Source: Veillonella sp. 3891
GTDB taxonomy: Bacteria > Bacillota > Negativicutes > Veillonellales > Veillonellaceae
Length of the DNA: 64,000 nucleotides
Assembly: GCF_003992315.1 (NCBI RefSeq)
Contig: NZ_RQVE01000003.1
Span: 1-64,000, forward strand
Direction: 5' to 3'
The notes beneath the pieces are model-generated. The model saw only the letters and a list, made by a program, of their open reading frames with translations. It was not told where the DNA came from and did not search any database. The position numbers and the translations under genes were made by a program. Shown in pieces: positions 8,477-16,024 of this stretch (positions within the stretch are counted from its first letter, which is position 1; each line of letters starts with the position of its first letter).

Positions 8477-9088
8477 ATGGAGTATGTGCTAGGAGGTATT
8501 GCTGGTGTCACAGGAGTTGCAAGCCTCTATCTCATTGTTTCTTGGACCTACATGAAAACACATAGTATGTGGTGCCTTATGTCCATCTTTGCTCATATCA
8601 TAGGGACAGTAGGGCTTTGCTATGCCTATCAAATTGGATACATTACCAATATCTATGAACTGGGACTTCTTTATATGCTGGAGGTAACGCTCTTTTGGGG
8701 ATCAACCATCGATAAGCTATATTACATTCTTCCCGATGAGGGAGCGATTCTAATTTGTATATGTGGATTTGTTTACCAGTGGATAGGTAATGGTGATGTA
8801 CTAATGATAGTAGTCAATGCCCTCTGTATGGGCGGATTGTGGTGGTCATTGCGGTGGTTTAGTCATGGTGGTGTGGGACTAGGTGACATCAAATGGTTGA
8901 TGGCCATTAGTTGTTGGCTCACATCGGTGGAATGCTTGGCATTATGCGGCCTTTCCTCTCTCATTGGCATCTTGTACAGTTGTGTGTGTCGTGTTACATC
9001 TCCGAATCATGCCTATATTCCCTTTGGTCCTTCTTTCAGTATGGCAACGATGCTACTCTTCATCTATCCTTTTGAGAGGTGGTTATGA
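8477..9088 (+). CDS. Prepilin peptidase, short form (A24 family)
   Basis: A 203-residue polytopic membrane protein with the two aspartates of A24 aspartic prepilin peptidases: the first in the STIDKLYYILPDE block (Asp79) and the second in the GVGLGD motif (Asp137, GxGD). It should cleave the leaders of the five prepilins encoded around it. It is shorter than PilD/ComC (about 250-290 residues). The N-terminal part before the catalytic domain is only about 70 residues, without the usual cysteine pairs and cytoplasmic methyltransferase segment. N-methylation of the mature pilins is therefore doubtful. It ends overlapping the next prepilin gene. Confidence 0.85.
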   Translation: MEYVLGGIAGVTGVASLYLIVSWTYMKTHSMWCLMSIFAHIIGTVGLCYAYQIGYITNIYELGLLYMLEVTLFWGSTIDKLYYILPDEGAILICICGFVYQWIGNGDVLMIVVNALCMGGLWWSLRWFSHGGVGLGDIKWLMAISCWLTSVECLALCGLSSLIGILYSCVCRVTSPNHAYIPFGPSFSMATMLLFIYPFERWL

Positions 9089-9555
9089 TGAAAGTACCTA
9101 GGAACTCAGAAGGTGGCTCGTTGTTAGTGGAAATCTTGCTGTATATGACGATTTGTTCTCTTATTATCGGTATGGTGTTGTTATTACATAATGGAGCGCA
9201 ACGAAAGTACCACCAATTTGATCGGGAAGGACGTATTTTATTTGCCCATATCAAGCGTATGCAAATAGCTACCTTGTATGGGAATTTACAGCGTATTAGT
9301 GGTGGTAATCGTATAGTATTAGATGGAACTAGATATGGATATATTAATGAGTCCAGTGCTATGGTCTATCGAGAGTTACCTCCCTCTATGCATATTGAAT
9401 TTACGGGTACATCTCAGGTGTTGCGCTTTGCAGGTCATAAGGGGGTAGGGAAAGTGTTTACCGTTACCTTAGTGGATTCTGTGATTCGCTATAAACGCAC
9501 CTTTATATTTGCTCGACAATCTGGGCGTATACGTTGGGAGGAATCAAAATATTGA
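9085..9555 (+). CDS. Minor type IV prepilin, first of four (GspH/FimU-like position)
   Basis: A prepilin-like protein of about 156 residues with a short leader and the cleavage-type motif EGG|SLLVEILLYM: mature residue 1 is Ser rather than Phe, and Glu5 is present. A hydrophobic helix follows. The ATG at 9085 overlaps the peptidase stop (ATGA); the neighbouring ATG at 9088 is equally possible after GAGAGG at 9074-9079. Being first in a block of four small prepilin genes, it corresponds by position to GspH/FimU. The function as a minor, initiation-complex pilin is inferred. Confidence 0.8.
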   Translation: MMKVPRNSEGGSLLVEILLYMTICSLIIGMVLLLHNGAQRKYHQFDREGRILFAHIKRMQIATLYGNLQRISGGNRIVLDGTRYGYINESSAMVYRELPPSMHIEFTGTSQVLRFAGHKGVGKVFTVTLVDSVIRYKRTFIFARQSGRIRWEESKY

Positions 9556-9908
9556 AAGCACAACAAGAGGGATTTCTCTACATGGATGTATTAGCTTCAT
9601 TGTTTGTGATGAGTCTATTATGCTCTACTTTATTTGTACTCATGATGAGTAGCATCCAGCAATATGGGAAACTGATGGAAGAGGATAAAACCTTGCAAGC
9701 TATGATTTTGTATATGGAAGAGGGAAAATCAAACTGGGCAAATGGAACTAATTCTGAGTCTGATGAACCTCCAAGTGTAGGGACTACAAGCTTTCAGAGG
9801 ATAGTGGAAGAACATCGAGATGGAATACATGTATTGACGGTAATCGCTTATCGGCATGGAGCGGAAATACATCGGTTCACTACCTATTTGTTGGAACCTA
9901 GTCAATGA
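9552..9908 (+). CDS. Minor type IV prepilin, second of four (GspI/PilV-like position)
   Basis: A 118-residue prepilin-like protein. I choose the TTG at 9552, preceded by GGGAGG at 9537-9542 with good spacing and overlapping the previous stop (TTGA); an upstream TTG at 9534 lacks a ribosome-binding site. A 7-residue leader ends in Gly; the motif G|FLYMDVLAS has Asp in place of the usual Glu at mature position 5. A hydrophobic helix follows. Small size and order match the GspI/PilV slot. The Glu5-to-Asp change is conservative and probably tolerated. Confidence 0.75.
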   Translation: MKAQQEGFLYMDVLASLFVMSLLCSTLFVLMMSSIQQYGKLMEEDKTLQAMILYMEEGKSNWANGTNSESDEPPSVGTTSFQRIVEEHRDGIHVLTVIAYRHGAEIHRFTTYLLEPSQ

Positions 9909-9964
9909 GTTACATAATCGTGTGTGAAATATACAACATAGTGGGAGTCAAATAAAGGAAATAT

Positions 9965-10543
9965 ATGATGTGCTATAGAGCGATAACAAAAGATAAGCAG
10001 AGAATTGCAGGTTTTCTACTGGTGGAGGCATTAATAGGAAGCCTATTGTTAGTGACTATTATAACAGGTTTTTTCCTTATCACATCACATAGTGTGAAGT
10101 GGCTACATATGTTGCATCACCGTCATGAATTACTGTTAGATGCTAGGTTTAGTCGCATACAGATTATGAATCGTCTTCGGTATAGTGAGAAAAAACCACG
10201 AGTCAGTGAAGATGGCTCCTGGTTAGTATCTCCTTCAAATTGGCGGATACGGGTCTATCAAGATGCGTTCGTGACTATCCTATCTGATGGACAATTACAG
10301 GATATTACGGAAAGTGAGATCAGTCCTAAGATAGGGAAAATACATGTATTTCCAGAAGGTTCTACATTTTTTCAGGAACGATCAGATGGTCTCGTTGACT
10401 TACATTGGTACTCAGAGGTACGACCTTACTGGAGACGAGATCACATTCAACTTATGGAAGGTGGACAGAACCGATATCATGTACAGACAGGTATTTTGCC
10501 GTATGCCACCTATCTTCAGAGATTACACCATACAGCAAAGTAA
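9965..10543 (+). CDS. Minor type IV prepilin, third of four (GspJ/PilW-like position)
   Basis: A 192-residue prepilin with a 16-residue leader and motif AG|FLLVEALIG, so mature Phe1 and Glu5 are both present. It is the largest of the minor pilins, as is typical for GspJ/PilW. AAAGGAAAT precedes ATG-ATG at 9965/9968. A 56-bp spacer separates it from the previous gene. The C-terminal region is rich in Trp, Tyr and basic residues and has no recognisable motif. Function inferred from leader and order. Confidence 0.8.
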   Translation: MMCYRAITKDKQRIAGFLLVEALIGSLLLVTIITGFFLITSHSVKWLHMLHHRHELLLDARFSRIQIMNRLRYSEKKPRVSEDGSWLVSPSNWRIRVYQDAFVTILSDGQLQDITESEISPKIGKIHVFPEGSTFFQERSDGLVDLHWYSEVRPYWRRDHIQLMEGGQNRYHVQTGILPYATYLQRLHHTAK

Positions 10544-10677
10544 GGTGGTACTTTGTCATAATAGATAGAAATACGCATATGAGCAGAAATACTGAGCATA
10601 CATGTTACTATGCATAATCTATCTATAGGGGTGTGAATTAAGTCAGAAGCCGTAAAAATATATGCAAAAAAACAGTT

Positions 10678-10877
10678 AGTTAAAAATAGATGCTCGTAGA
10701 GCACTTATATTAGGTAATGTATGCGAGGTTAACTATTATGTTGTGCTGGAAAGCGCAAAAGAAAAATGGGCGAGGAAAGCAGTTGTAGTTAGAAATAGAT
10801 ATTGTAGAACGGTTATATTGAGGAATGCATGAGAGGTTAGCTAGTATGTTCCACTGGAAAGGGAGAAAGAAAAATGG
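10678..10877 (+). repeat. Tandem imperfect duplication of the fourth minor pilin's start region
   Basis: Copy 1 (10678-10769) and copy 2 (10787-10877) align over about 92 columns with roughly 72 matches and one gap by hand. Both contain the same features in the same order: an AGTTA-AAATAGAT block, TTATATT, an upstream ATG, a GNGAGG ribosome-binding site, a second ATG 9 bases later, and a CTGGAAAG...AAAGAAAAATGG prepilin-leader coding stretch. Similarity ends exactly where the leader ends and the mature helix would begin. The gap 10544-10845 holds no other gene. Confidence 0.85.
10738..10788 (+). pseudogene. Vestigial prepilin leader peptide (16 codons)
   Basis: Inside copy 1 of the duplication, ATG at 10738 behind GCGAGG opens a frame MLCWKAQKKNGRGKQL then TAG. 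It parallels the intact downstream start MFHWKGRKKNGF. The leader up to the cleavage Gly is retained but the hydrophobic helix is gone. It is either a remnant of a deleted fifth minor pilin or a partial duplication; it might act as a small leader ORF whose translation influences the next gene. Confidence 0.6.
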
Positions 10878-11286
10878 TTTTGTATCGTACATGATTTTGC
10901 TGATAGCGATCATGACCATTGGTACTTGGGTTGCTTGGCAACATACGATGCAGATTACCTATCAAAGTATGATGGATGAATATCGTTTTGTTCGTTGTCA
11001 ATATGGCATAGAGAGAGGTATCGTCTTGGGCACAAGCAAAGACTTCTTTTTAGAGCATCAAAAGGAAATAACTGGTAGTGGTTCACCAAAGTATGTACTG
11101 GAAGAAACGGATACGGAACGAATTGAAGCCATTATATATAAAGAGCGAGATCCGCAACGGTATTGTTTACGGCTCATATGTATAGATGCAGGCACAGAAA
11201 CAAATGTGAAGCAAGATGTATACTTTAGAACTATGTATAAGGATGATGTGCTAGATACTATATGCATAGAAGGGGTACAAGAATAA
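10846..11286 (+). CDS. Minor type IV prepilin-like protein, fourth of four (GspK/PilX-like position)
   Basis: A 146-residue protein with a basic leader and motif KKNG|FVSYMILLIA: the Gly before the cleavage site and a hydrophobic helix are present, but mature position 5 is Met instead of Glu. Absence of Glu5 is known for GspK-type tip pseudopilins, and this gene occupies the K position. ATG at 10846 is chosen because AGAGG (10832-10836) is 9 bases upstream. The ATG at 10825 would add seven residues but has no properly spaced ribosome-binding site. Both ATGs are conserved in the upstream duplicate. The rest resembles no domain I recognise. Confidence 0.7.
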   Translation: MFHWKGRKKNGFVSYMILLIAIMTIGTWVAWQHTMQITYQSMMDEYRFVRCQYGIERGIVLGTSKDFFLEHQKEITGSGSPKYVLEETDTERIEAIIYKERDPQRYCLRLICIDAGTETNVKQDVYFRTMYKDDVLDTICIEGVQE

Positions 11287-11296
11287 GGAGGTAACT

Positions 11297-12130
11297 ATGA
11301 AAACAAACTCAGTGATGGCAATTGCCATTGGACAGGATGAAATTGTGGGGGTGAAAGCCTATAAAATTGAAGGTACCAATGTGCTAGAAGATATAATCGT
11401 TCAAAAAAGACATAGTGATATGGGAACGGATATGAAAGAGTTTTTTGACTATTATGGAGAAACAGGCATATCCATTGGGTGTGTTTTTACATCGCCATTA
11501 CAATCTGTGTACATGGAGACACCGATGATGCATAAAATAGATCAATACTTATTTGCCCAACGTGAGGGAAAACGAATTTTTCAGAATGAAAAGTTTCCTA
11601 ATGCTATCGATTTTGCCTCTAGACCAGGTACGACGGAGGAGTTGATGTTCATTCTTATCGTAGCCTTAGAACGAAAACAAGTTAAACAGGTGGCGCGAGG
11701 AATTCACCAAGGAGGGGGCGATCTTCGTGTTATTGACTATTGGCCAGCACCGCTTGCGTTTAGCCGTGGTCAAGAATCGTCTATGCTTTGTATTACTCCA
11801 GAAGAAGATAAGGTACGAGTATCCTTGTGGAATTATAAATTCTGTACCGCCCATGTCTTGGTGTCATTAGATGTAAACGAAGTATTGACTGCTTGTAAGA
11901 AAGTCTATGAAGATAGCAAACAATTTAACGTGCCCTATCCAAAGGGAGCTTTTGTAGTTGGTTTTGATGAAACGAGAACTAAAGAGTTTGAGCCTATCCT
12001 AGAAACCTATGGAACTATCGATCAGGTACCTCTCCATATAGTGGATAAAGGAGAAGGTTACAATCCGCAGAATATAAATCATGAAATGGCATGGGGTTTA
12101 GCGATTAGGTTACTTGTCGATGGAAAATGA
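11297..12130 (+). CDS. PilM-like actin-fold pilus assembly protein (tentative)
   Basis: A 277-residue soluble protein without membrane segments. Its N-terminus (IAIGQDEIVGVKAYKIEG) resembles the phosphate-1 strand region of PilM/FtsA-type actin-like proteins. The C-terminus ends with the AWGLAIRLL pattern also seen at the end of PilM (alanine-Gly-Leu-Ala just before the end). The sequence is divergent and a full ATP-binding set is not obvious. Position after the minor pilins and before two single-membrane-span genes equals pilM-pilN-pilO order. PilM normally sits on the cytoplasmic face and binds the PilN N-terminus. AAGGAGG precedes the ATG. Confidence 0.65.
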   Translation: MKTNSVMAIAIGQDEIVGVKAYKIEGTNVLEDIIVQKRHSDMGTDMKEFFDYYGETGISIGCVFTSPLQSVYMETPMMHKIDQYLFAQREGKRIFQNEKFPNAIDFASRPGTTEELMFILIVALERKQVKQVARGIHQGGGDLRVIDYWPAPLAFSRGQESSMLCITPEEDKVRVSLWNYKFCTAHVLVSLDVNEVLTACKKVYEDSKQFNVPYPKGAFVVGFDETRTKEFEPILETYGTIDQVPLHIVDKGEGYNPQNINHEMAWGLAIRLLVDGK

Positions 12131-12671
12131 AGAGAATGTTAATTTTATAGGACCAGATATACAGTGGATGTGTTGGTATATTCGGTATCAAAAAGCATGG
12201 TGGATCCTCTTGGCTCTAATGATTGTTCTTTTAGTAGGTTCTGTGACGATAGGTACAAAAGCGTATATACAGTATCAAGATATAATAGAAAAACAAACAG
12301 AGGTAACATCACACCATATTGATGCTAAAGAGGCTCATAGTGTGTATGAAGCTATAGTTCATGAAAATAAAAAAGATGAACTATCATCGCAGGGAACGTT
12401 GAAGGAATGTATATACTTATTAGATGCATCGAACACCTATCATATCCAATTGGTCGAGTGGTCTACCACGAATCAATGGTATGTGGAAGCTAGAGGGACT
12501 AATGAAAATGAATTACATCAGTTTAGTTCGGTGTTAGGTCGATTAGGAGGTCACCGTCACTATGATGAAGTGGTGGAAAAAGAATCCGGAACTACACTAT
12601 ACCGTAGTCGTATTACAGGCACTGTGGAAAGCCCTGCCCACTCCCAAAAGAAGTCTGCTCCTAGTCACTAG
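12120..12671 (+). CDS. PilN-like pilus alignment protein (tentative)
   Basis: About 183 residues: a short cytoplasmic N-terminus MENEENVNFIG, one membrane segment at about 25-45 rich in Leu/Ile/Val, then a periplasmic part starting with a helical stretch and ending in a compact domain. The N-terminal NFI resembles the short INLLP-type PilM-binding motif of PilN, but loosely. Overlaps the PilM-like stop by 11 bases; a TTG at 12114 is an alternative start and no clear ribosome-binding site is seen, suggesting translational coupling. Its last 110 bases overlap the next gene in another frame. Confidence 0.6.
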   Translation: MENEENVNFIGPDIQWMCWYIRYQKAWWILLALMIVLLVGSVTIGTKAYIQYQDIIEKQTEVTSHHIDAKEAHSVYEAIVHENKKDELSSQGTLKECIYLLDASNTYHIQLVEWSTTNQWYVEARGTNENELHQFSSVLGRLGGHRHYDEVVEKESGTTLYRSRITGTVESPAHSQKKSAPSH

Positions 12672-13089
12672 TGTATACAGTTGTGTAGTAGTTTTGGGCA
12701 TCGGCATGACTGTGTACTTTCAAGGAGAAAGAGCGCGTATTTCCGCAGAGATTGATGAAGAAATACTTTCACAGGAGGCGGAAACAACATTTTTAAACAG
12801 TGAAAGTTATCAATTTGTCAAACAACTAGATGACAACATGTTAGATCTAGAAGGTTTGTATCATTTGGTGTTGTCCTCTGTAGGAGATACGCCTTTAGTG
12901 GTGGTCAGCACGCACAAAGAAGAGGAAGTCCTAGATGTGGTAGTGCAGGGGTCTACCATAGATATGGTGCAGTGGTTGGTGGGGATGCAAAAGGTACACC
13001 CTACCTTGCGTTTTAGGATGGAAAAAATAACTCACGCACAAGGTGTGACTACATTACAATGTAAGATTCATGAAAATACTAAAAAATAG
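12562..13089 (+). CDS. PilO-like pilus alignment protein (tentative)
   Basis: A 175-residue protein with a basic N-terminus, one membrane segment at about 37-54 and a periplasmic domain with an initial helical stretch, the usual outline of PilO. The start ATG-ATG at 12562/12565 follows a consensus AGGAGG at 12545-12550, inside the PilN-like gene, giving an unusually long 110-bp overlap. No better internal start exists before the membrane segment. Order after the PilN-like gene supports PilO; sequence identity does not prove it. The pilP and pilQ genes, normally next, are about 47 kb away in this window. Confidence 0.6.
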   Translation: MMKWWKKNPELHYTVVVLQALWKALPTPKRSLLLVTSVYSCVVVLGIGMTVYFQGERARISAEIDEEILSQEAETTFLNSESYQFVKQLDDNMLDLEGLYHLVLSSVGDTPLVVVSTHKEEEVLDVVVQGSTIDMVQWLVGMQKVHPTLRFRMEKITHAQGVTTLQCKIHENTKK

Positions 13090-13098
13090 CCTTAATGG

Positions 13099-13127
13099 TT
13101 TGTCAAAGTAAGTCGAGTATAGTAAAA
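13099..13127 (+). promoter_or_regulatory. Promoter for aroK-pfkA
   Basis: TTGTCA at 13099-13104 and TAAAAT at 13122-13127 are separated by exactly 17 bases, about 48 bases before the aroK start. It would uncouple aroK-pfkA from the pilus operon, although no terminator separates them. Confidence 0.55.
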
Positions 13128-13174
13128 TAAAATTAAAATTTACTACTAGATGGAAGAATGAGATATTATACAAC

Positions 13175-13738
13175 ATGAAAACGACTATCAAGAGAAACAT
13201 TATCCTCATTGGTTCGATGGGGAGCGGAAAAAGTCACTTAGGTCGAAATTTAGCGGATGCCAAAGGCTGGCAATTTGTTGACACGGATCGAATCTTAGAG
13301 AAACGATATAATATGCCTATTGCTGATATTTTTAAGACAATTGGTGAAAAGGCATTTCGTCGTGCAGAATTTGAAGTGATTAAAAAGGTGGCCATGTATC
13401 ATGAAGCGGTGATTTCCGTAGGTGGAAATTTCCCAGTGGATATGCGTACACTACGATATATGCAAAAGTATTCCTTTATTGTGGGCATACGTGCCTCACA
13501 CTATCGGATTGTCAATCGTGTGAATCGTTGGATTGGTAAACGACCAACTATGAATTATGATGATGTATCTGGGTATGTAGCATGGATGATGCGTAGGTGG
13601 AAACCATTGTATCGGAAATGTGACCATGTGTTAGATACCACATACAGCCATACCGATGAACTGGTGACAAGTATTGACGGATCTATAAAGTCTAAGGGCA
13701 TATATTTTAAGCGGCGAAAAGTACACCAAGGTGAATAA
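13175..13738 (+). CDS. aroK: Shikimate kinase
   Basis: A 187-residue P-loop kinase phosphorylating shikimate in aromatic amino acid synthesis. Walker A GSMGSGKS at 13-20, a DTD shikimate/metal-binding motif near 37-39, FRRAEFE (substrate-binding Arg) and RPTMNYDD lid Arg fit AroK, as does the C-terminal R...LY segment. One oddity is the normally invariant GGG motif, which reads VGGN here. Length is slightly above the family's usual 165-175. It follows the pilMNO-like genes, an arrangement that recalls pilMNOPQ-aroKB in Proteobacteria. Its ribosome-binding site is weak. Confidence 0.85.
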   Translation: MKTTIKRNIILIGSMGSGKSHLGRNLADAKGWQFVDTDRILEKRYNMPIADIFKTIGEKAFRRAEFEVIKKVAMYHEAVISVGGNFPVDMRTLRYMQKYSFIVGIRASHYRIVNRVNRWIGKRPTMNYDDVSGYVAWMMRRWKPLYRKCDHVLDTTYSHTDELVTSIDGSIKSKGIYFKRRKVHQGE

Positions 13739-13739
13739 T

Positions 13740-14699
13740 ATGAAACGTATAGCTATTTTGACAAGTGGTGGAGATGCACCAGGAATGAATGCAGTCATTC
13801 GTTCCATTACAAGAAGTGCAATATATGAAGGCCTCGATGTAGTAGGAATACAACGAGGCTTTTTGGGCGTTTTAGAAGAAGACTTTATTCCTTTGACTCG
13901 ACGCAGTGTAGGGAATATTGTGAACAAGGGAGGAACGATTCTAAAATCTTCCCGTTGTCTTGAGTTTAAAGAACCTGAGCATCAACAGAGAGGTTATGAT
14001 AATTTACGGCGTCATGGTATTGACGGGCTCGTTGTTGTTGGTGGTGATGGGTCCATGTGTGGTGCCAAAGTGTTGTCTGAGTTAGGGCTACCTACGGTGA
14101 CAATTCCAGGTACTATTGATAAAGATATGAATGGTACCGATTATACAATCGGTTTTGATACAGCGCTTAATACCATCATTGATGGAGTGAGCAAAATTCG
14201 TGATACCTCTACGGCTCATGACCGTGTAGCCATTGTAGAAGTAATGGGACGACATGCAGGTCATATTGCTGTGTACGCTGGCGTTGCATGTGGTGCTGAG
14301 GTGGTACTGACACCAGAGGTGCCAATGACATTAGAAGAGGTAAAAGAATCATTAGAAAATACGACTCGTAATGGTAAAAAGAATAGTATTATCATCGTGG
14401 CAGAAGGCGCGTACAGCGCCTTTGAAGTGGCCCAATATATTAAAGAGCATACATCCTATGCACCTTCTGTTACTGTATTAGGGTATTTACAACGTGGTGG
14501 CTCACCGTCTGCCTATGATGCACTAATGGCTGCTCGTTTAGGAGAGGCAGGAGTACGTGCTTTATTAGAGGGGCATACCCATCATCTGATAGGCGTTCAT
14601 TGTAATCATATTGATGCCATAGCCTATGAGGAAGCTGTAACGTGTGAGTATCCGTTAGATACGTCTTTATACCAACTAATACGTGTATTAGGACAATAA
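13740..14699 (+). CDS. pfkA: ATP-dependent 6-phosphofructokinase
   Basis: A 319-residue glycolytic enzyme converting fructose 6-phosphate to fructose 1,6-bisphosphate. It has the nucleotide motif TSGGDAPGMNAVIR (8-21), GGDGSM for the phosphate donor and PGTIDKDMNGTD carrying the catalytic Asp, in the form typical of ATP-using bacterial PfkA. ATG at 13740 is chosen over GTG at 13731 because AAGGTG lies just upstream and the length then matches E. coli PfkA (320). It starts 1 base after the aroK stop, so the two are coupled. A terminator follows. Confidence 0.95.
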   Translation: MKRIAILTSGGDAPGMNAVIRSITRSAIYEGLDVVGIQRGFLGVLEEDFIPLTRRSVGNIVNKGGTILKSSRCLEFKEPEHQQRGYDNLRRHGIDGLVVVGGDGSMCGAKVLSELGLPTVTIPGTIDKDMNGTDYTIGFDTALNTIIDGVSKIRDTSTAHDRVAIVEVMGRHAGHIAVYAGVACGAEVVLTPEVPMTLEEVKESLENTTRNGKKNSIIIVAEGAYSAFEVAQYIKEHTSYAPSVTVLGYLQRGGSPSAYDALMAARLGEAGVRALLEGHTHHLIGVHCNHIDAIAYEEAVTCEYPLDTSLYQLIRVLGQ

Positions 14700-14734
14700 T
14701 TTCATAGTAGTTTCATCATCGTATTGTATAAGAT

Positions 14735-14768
14735 AAAGAAAACTAACCTTAGTTTTCTTTTCTTTTTA
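14735..14768 (+). terminator. Rho-independent terminator after pfkA
   Basis: AAGAAAACTAA pairs with TTAGTTTTCTT around CC, followed by TTCTTTTTAT. The stem is A/T-rich but long. The remaining gap to 14956 shows no gene and no convincing -35/-10 pair. Confidence 0.7.
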
Positions 14769-14956
14769 TCCTTGGTATATTGCACTTTATACTATTTTTT
14801 AAAGCCTATTTATATTAAGAACTTATATCAGCAGATGTAAGCCAGTTTATGGAGATGAAAGTCTATACGCCATGTTCAAGCTTACGATTATTAGAGTAAG
14901 GGAACACTATGTTGGTGGTATTTTATATACAATCAATGAACGAAAGGAGATATTTC

Positions 14957-16024
14957 ATGTGGAAAAATAAAAAATTATGGATTGCCATCGTAGCTATTTT
15001 GGTAGTAGCTATTGGTGGATGGCAATGGTACAGTAGTGCGCAAATAAAAGAGGCACCTACTTATACAACGGGTAAAGTAGGAAAAGGTAGTATTTCATCT
15101 ACTATTAGTGCAACGGGAACAATTAATCCTGTTCGTTATGTAGATGTATCTACGAATATTCCTGGTAAATTAGAATCTGTGTTGGTGAAAGCCAATCAGC
15201 ATGTAACTGCAGGTCAAGTGATTGCTACCATTGATTCTCGTCAACTACAGGCTTCCGTAGATAATGCAAGAGCTACATTGAATCAAACAGCTACAGATTT
15301 GGATCGCTATCGTACGCTAGTATCGCAAGGTGCCATTTCGCAGCAAACTTATGACAATGCCTTAGCTGCTTATGAAAAAGCGAAAGCAAGTTATGACCAG
15401 GTGGCAGCTAATTTAACAGATAGTACGATTACAGCACCTATGGATGGGACGATTATTGGAGAGCCTTTAAAAGCAGGTCAAACCATTGCTACAGGTATTT
15501 CTACACAAATGATCATTGCCACCATTGCGGATTTATCTGACTTGGAAATCTATCTAACAGTTGACGAAACAGATATTGGGAATGTAAAAGAAGGTGCCAA
15601 AGTAGATTTTACAGTAGATGCACATCCAGGTCAGACTTTTACAGGTACTGTTAAAAGTATTTCTTTAGGCACAAAAGGTAGTATGGGAACGACTAGCTCG
15701 TCCGTGGTGTACTATACAGTGCGTGTAGCAATTCCAGCAAGCGATGTAAGTCATTTCTTCCCATCTATGACAGCACGTGCTACGATTCATGGGGAAGAAC
15801 GACAAAATGTGTTGGTAGTACCATTGGCAGCAGTACGTTCTGACAAAGTAGGAGAATTTGTATATGTCATCAAAGATGGAAAACCTGTTAGAACTAGTGT
15901 AAAAACAGGAATGACAGGGGATTCTACGATTGAAATTATATCTGGTGTAGAAGAAGGCGATGAAATCATTATCAGTGGTGATGTCAATGCGGCGAAAAAA
16001 CAACAACAGAGAGGGCCATTCTAA
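14957..16024 (+). CDS. macA: MacA-like periplasmic adaptor (membrane fusion protein)
   Basis: A 355-residue HlyD/RND-type adaptor. An N-terminal membrane anchor (about 6-24) is followed by a lipoyl/barrel-sandwich half, a helical hairpin (roughly 95-150, with LSQGAIS-type turn SQGAISQQTYDNAL), the second lipoyl half (ITAPMDGTIIG) and beta-barrel plus membrane-proximal domains. AAAGGAGAT before the ATG at 14957 decides the start; an upstream in-frame ATG at 14909 has none. Its stop overlaps the ABC ATPase start. Such adaptors connect an MacB ABC transporter to an outer-membrane channel; no TolC gene is present in the window. Substrate unknown (macrolides, peptides or siderophores in relatives). 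Confidence 0.88.
   Translation: MWKNKKLWIAIVAILVVAIGGWQWYSSAQIKEAPTYTTGKVGKGSISSTISATGTINPVRYVDVSTNIPGKLESVLVKANQHVTAGQVIATIDSRQLQASVDNARATLNQTATDLDRYRTLVSQGAISQQTYDNALAAYEKAKASYDQVAANLTDSTITAPMDGTIIGEPLKAGQTIATGISTQMIIATIADLSDLEIYLTVDETDIGNVKEGAKVDFTVDAHPGQTFTGTVKSISLGTKGSMGTTSSSVVYYTVRVAIPASDVSHFFPSMTARATIHGEERQNVLVVPLAAVRSDKVGEFVYVIKDGKPVRTSVKTGMTGDSTIEIISGVEEGDEIIISGDVNAAKKQQQRGPF

Noticed and set aside
10344-10617. Two short plus-strand open frames overlapping the third minor pilin
   Set aside because: They run in alternate frames within a well-supported prepilin gene and have no ribosome-binding site or motif.
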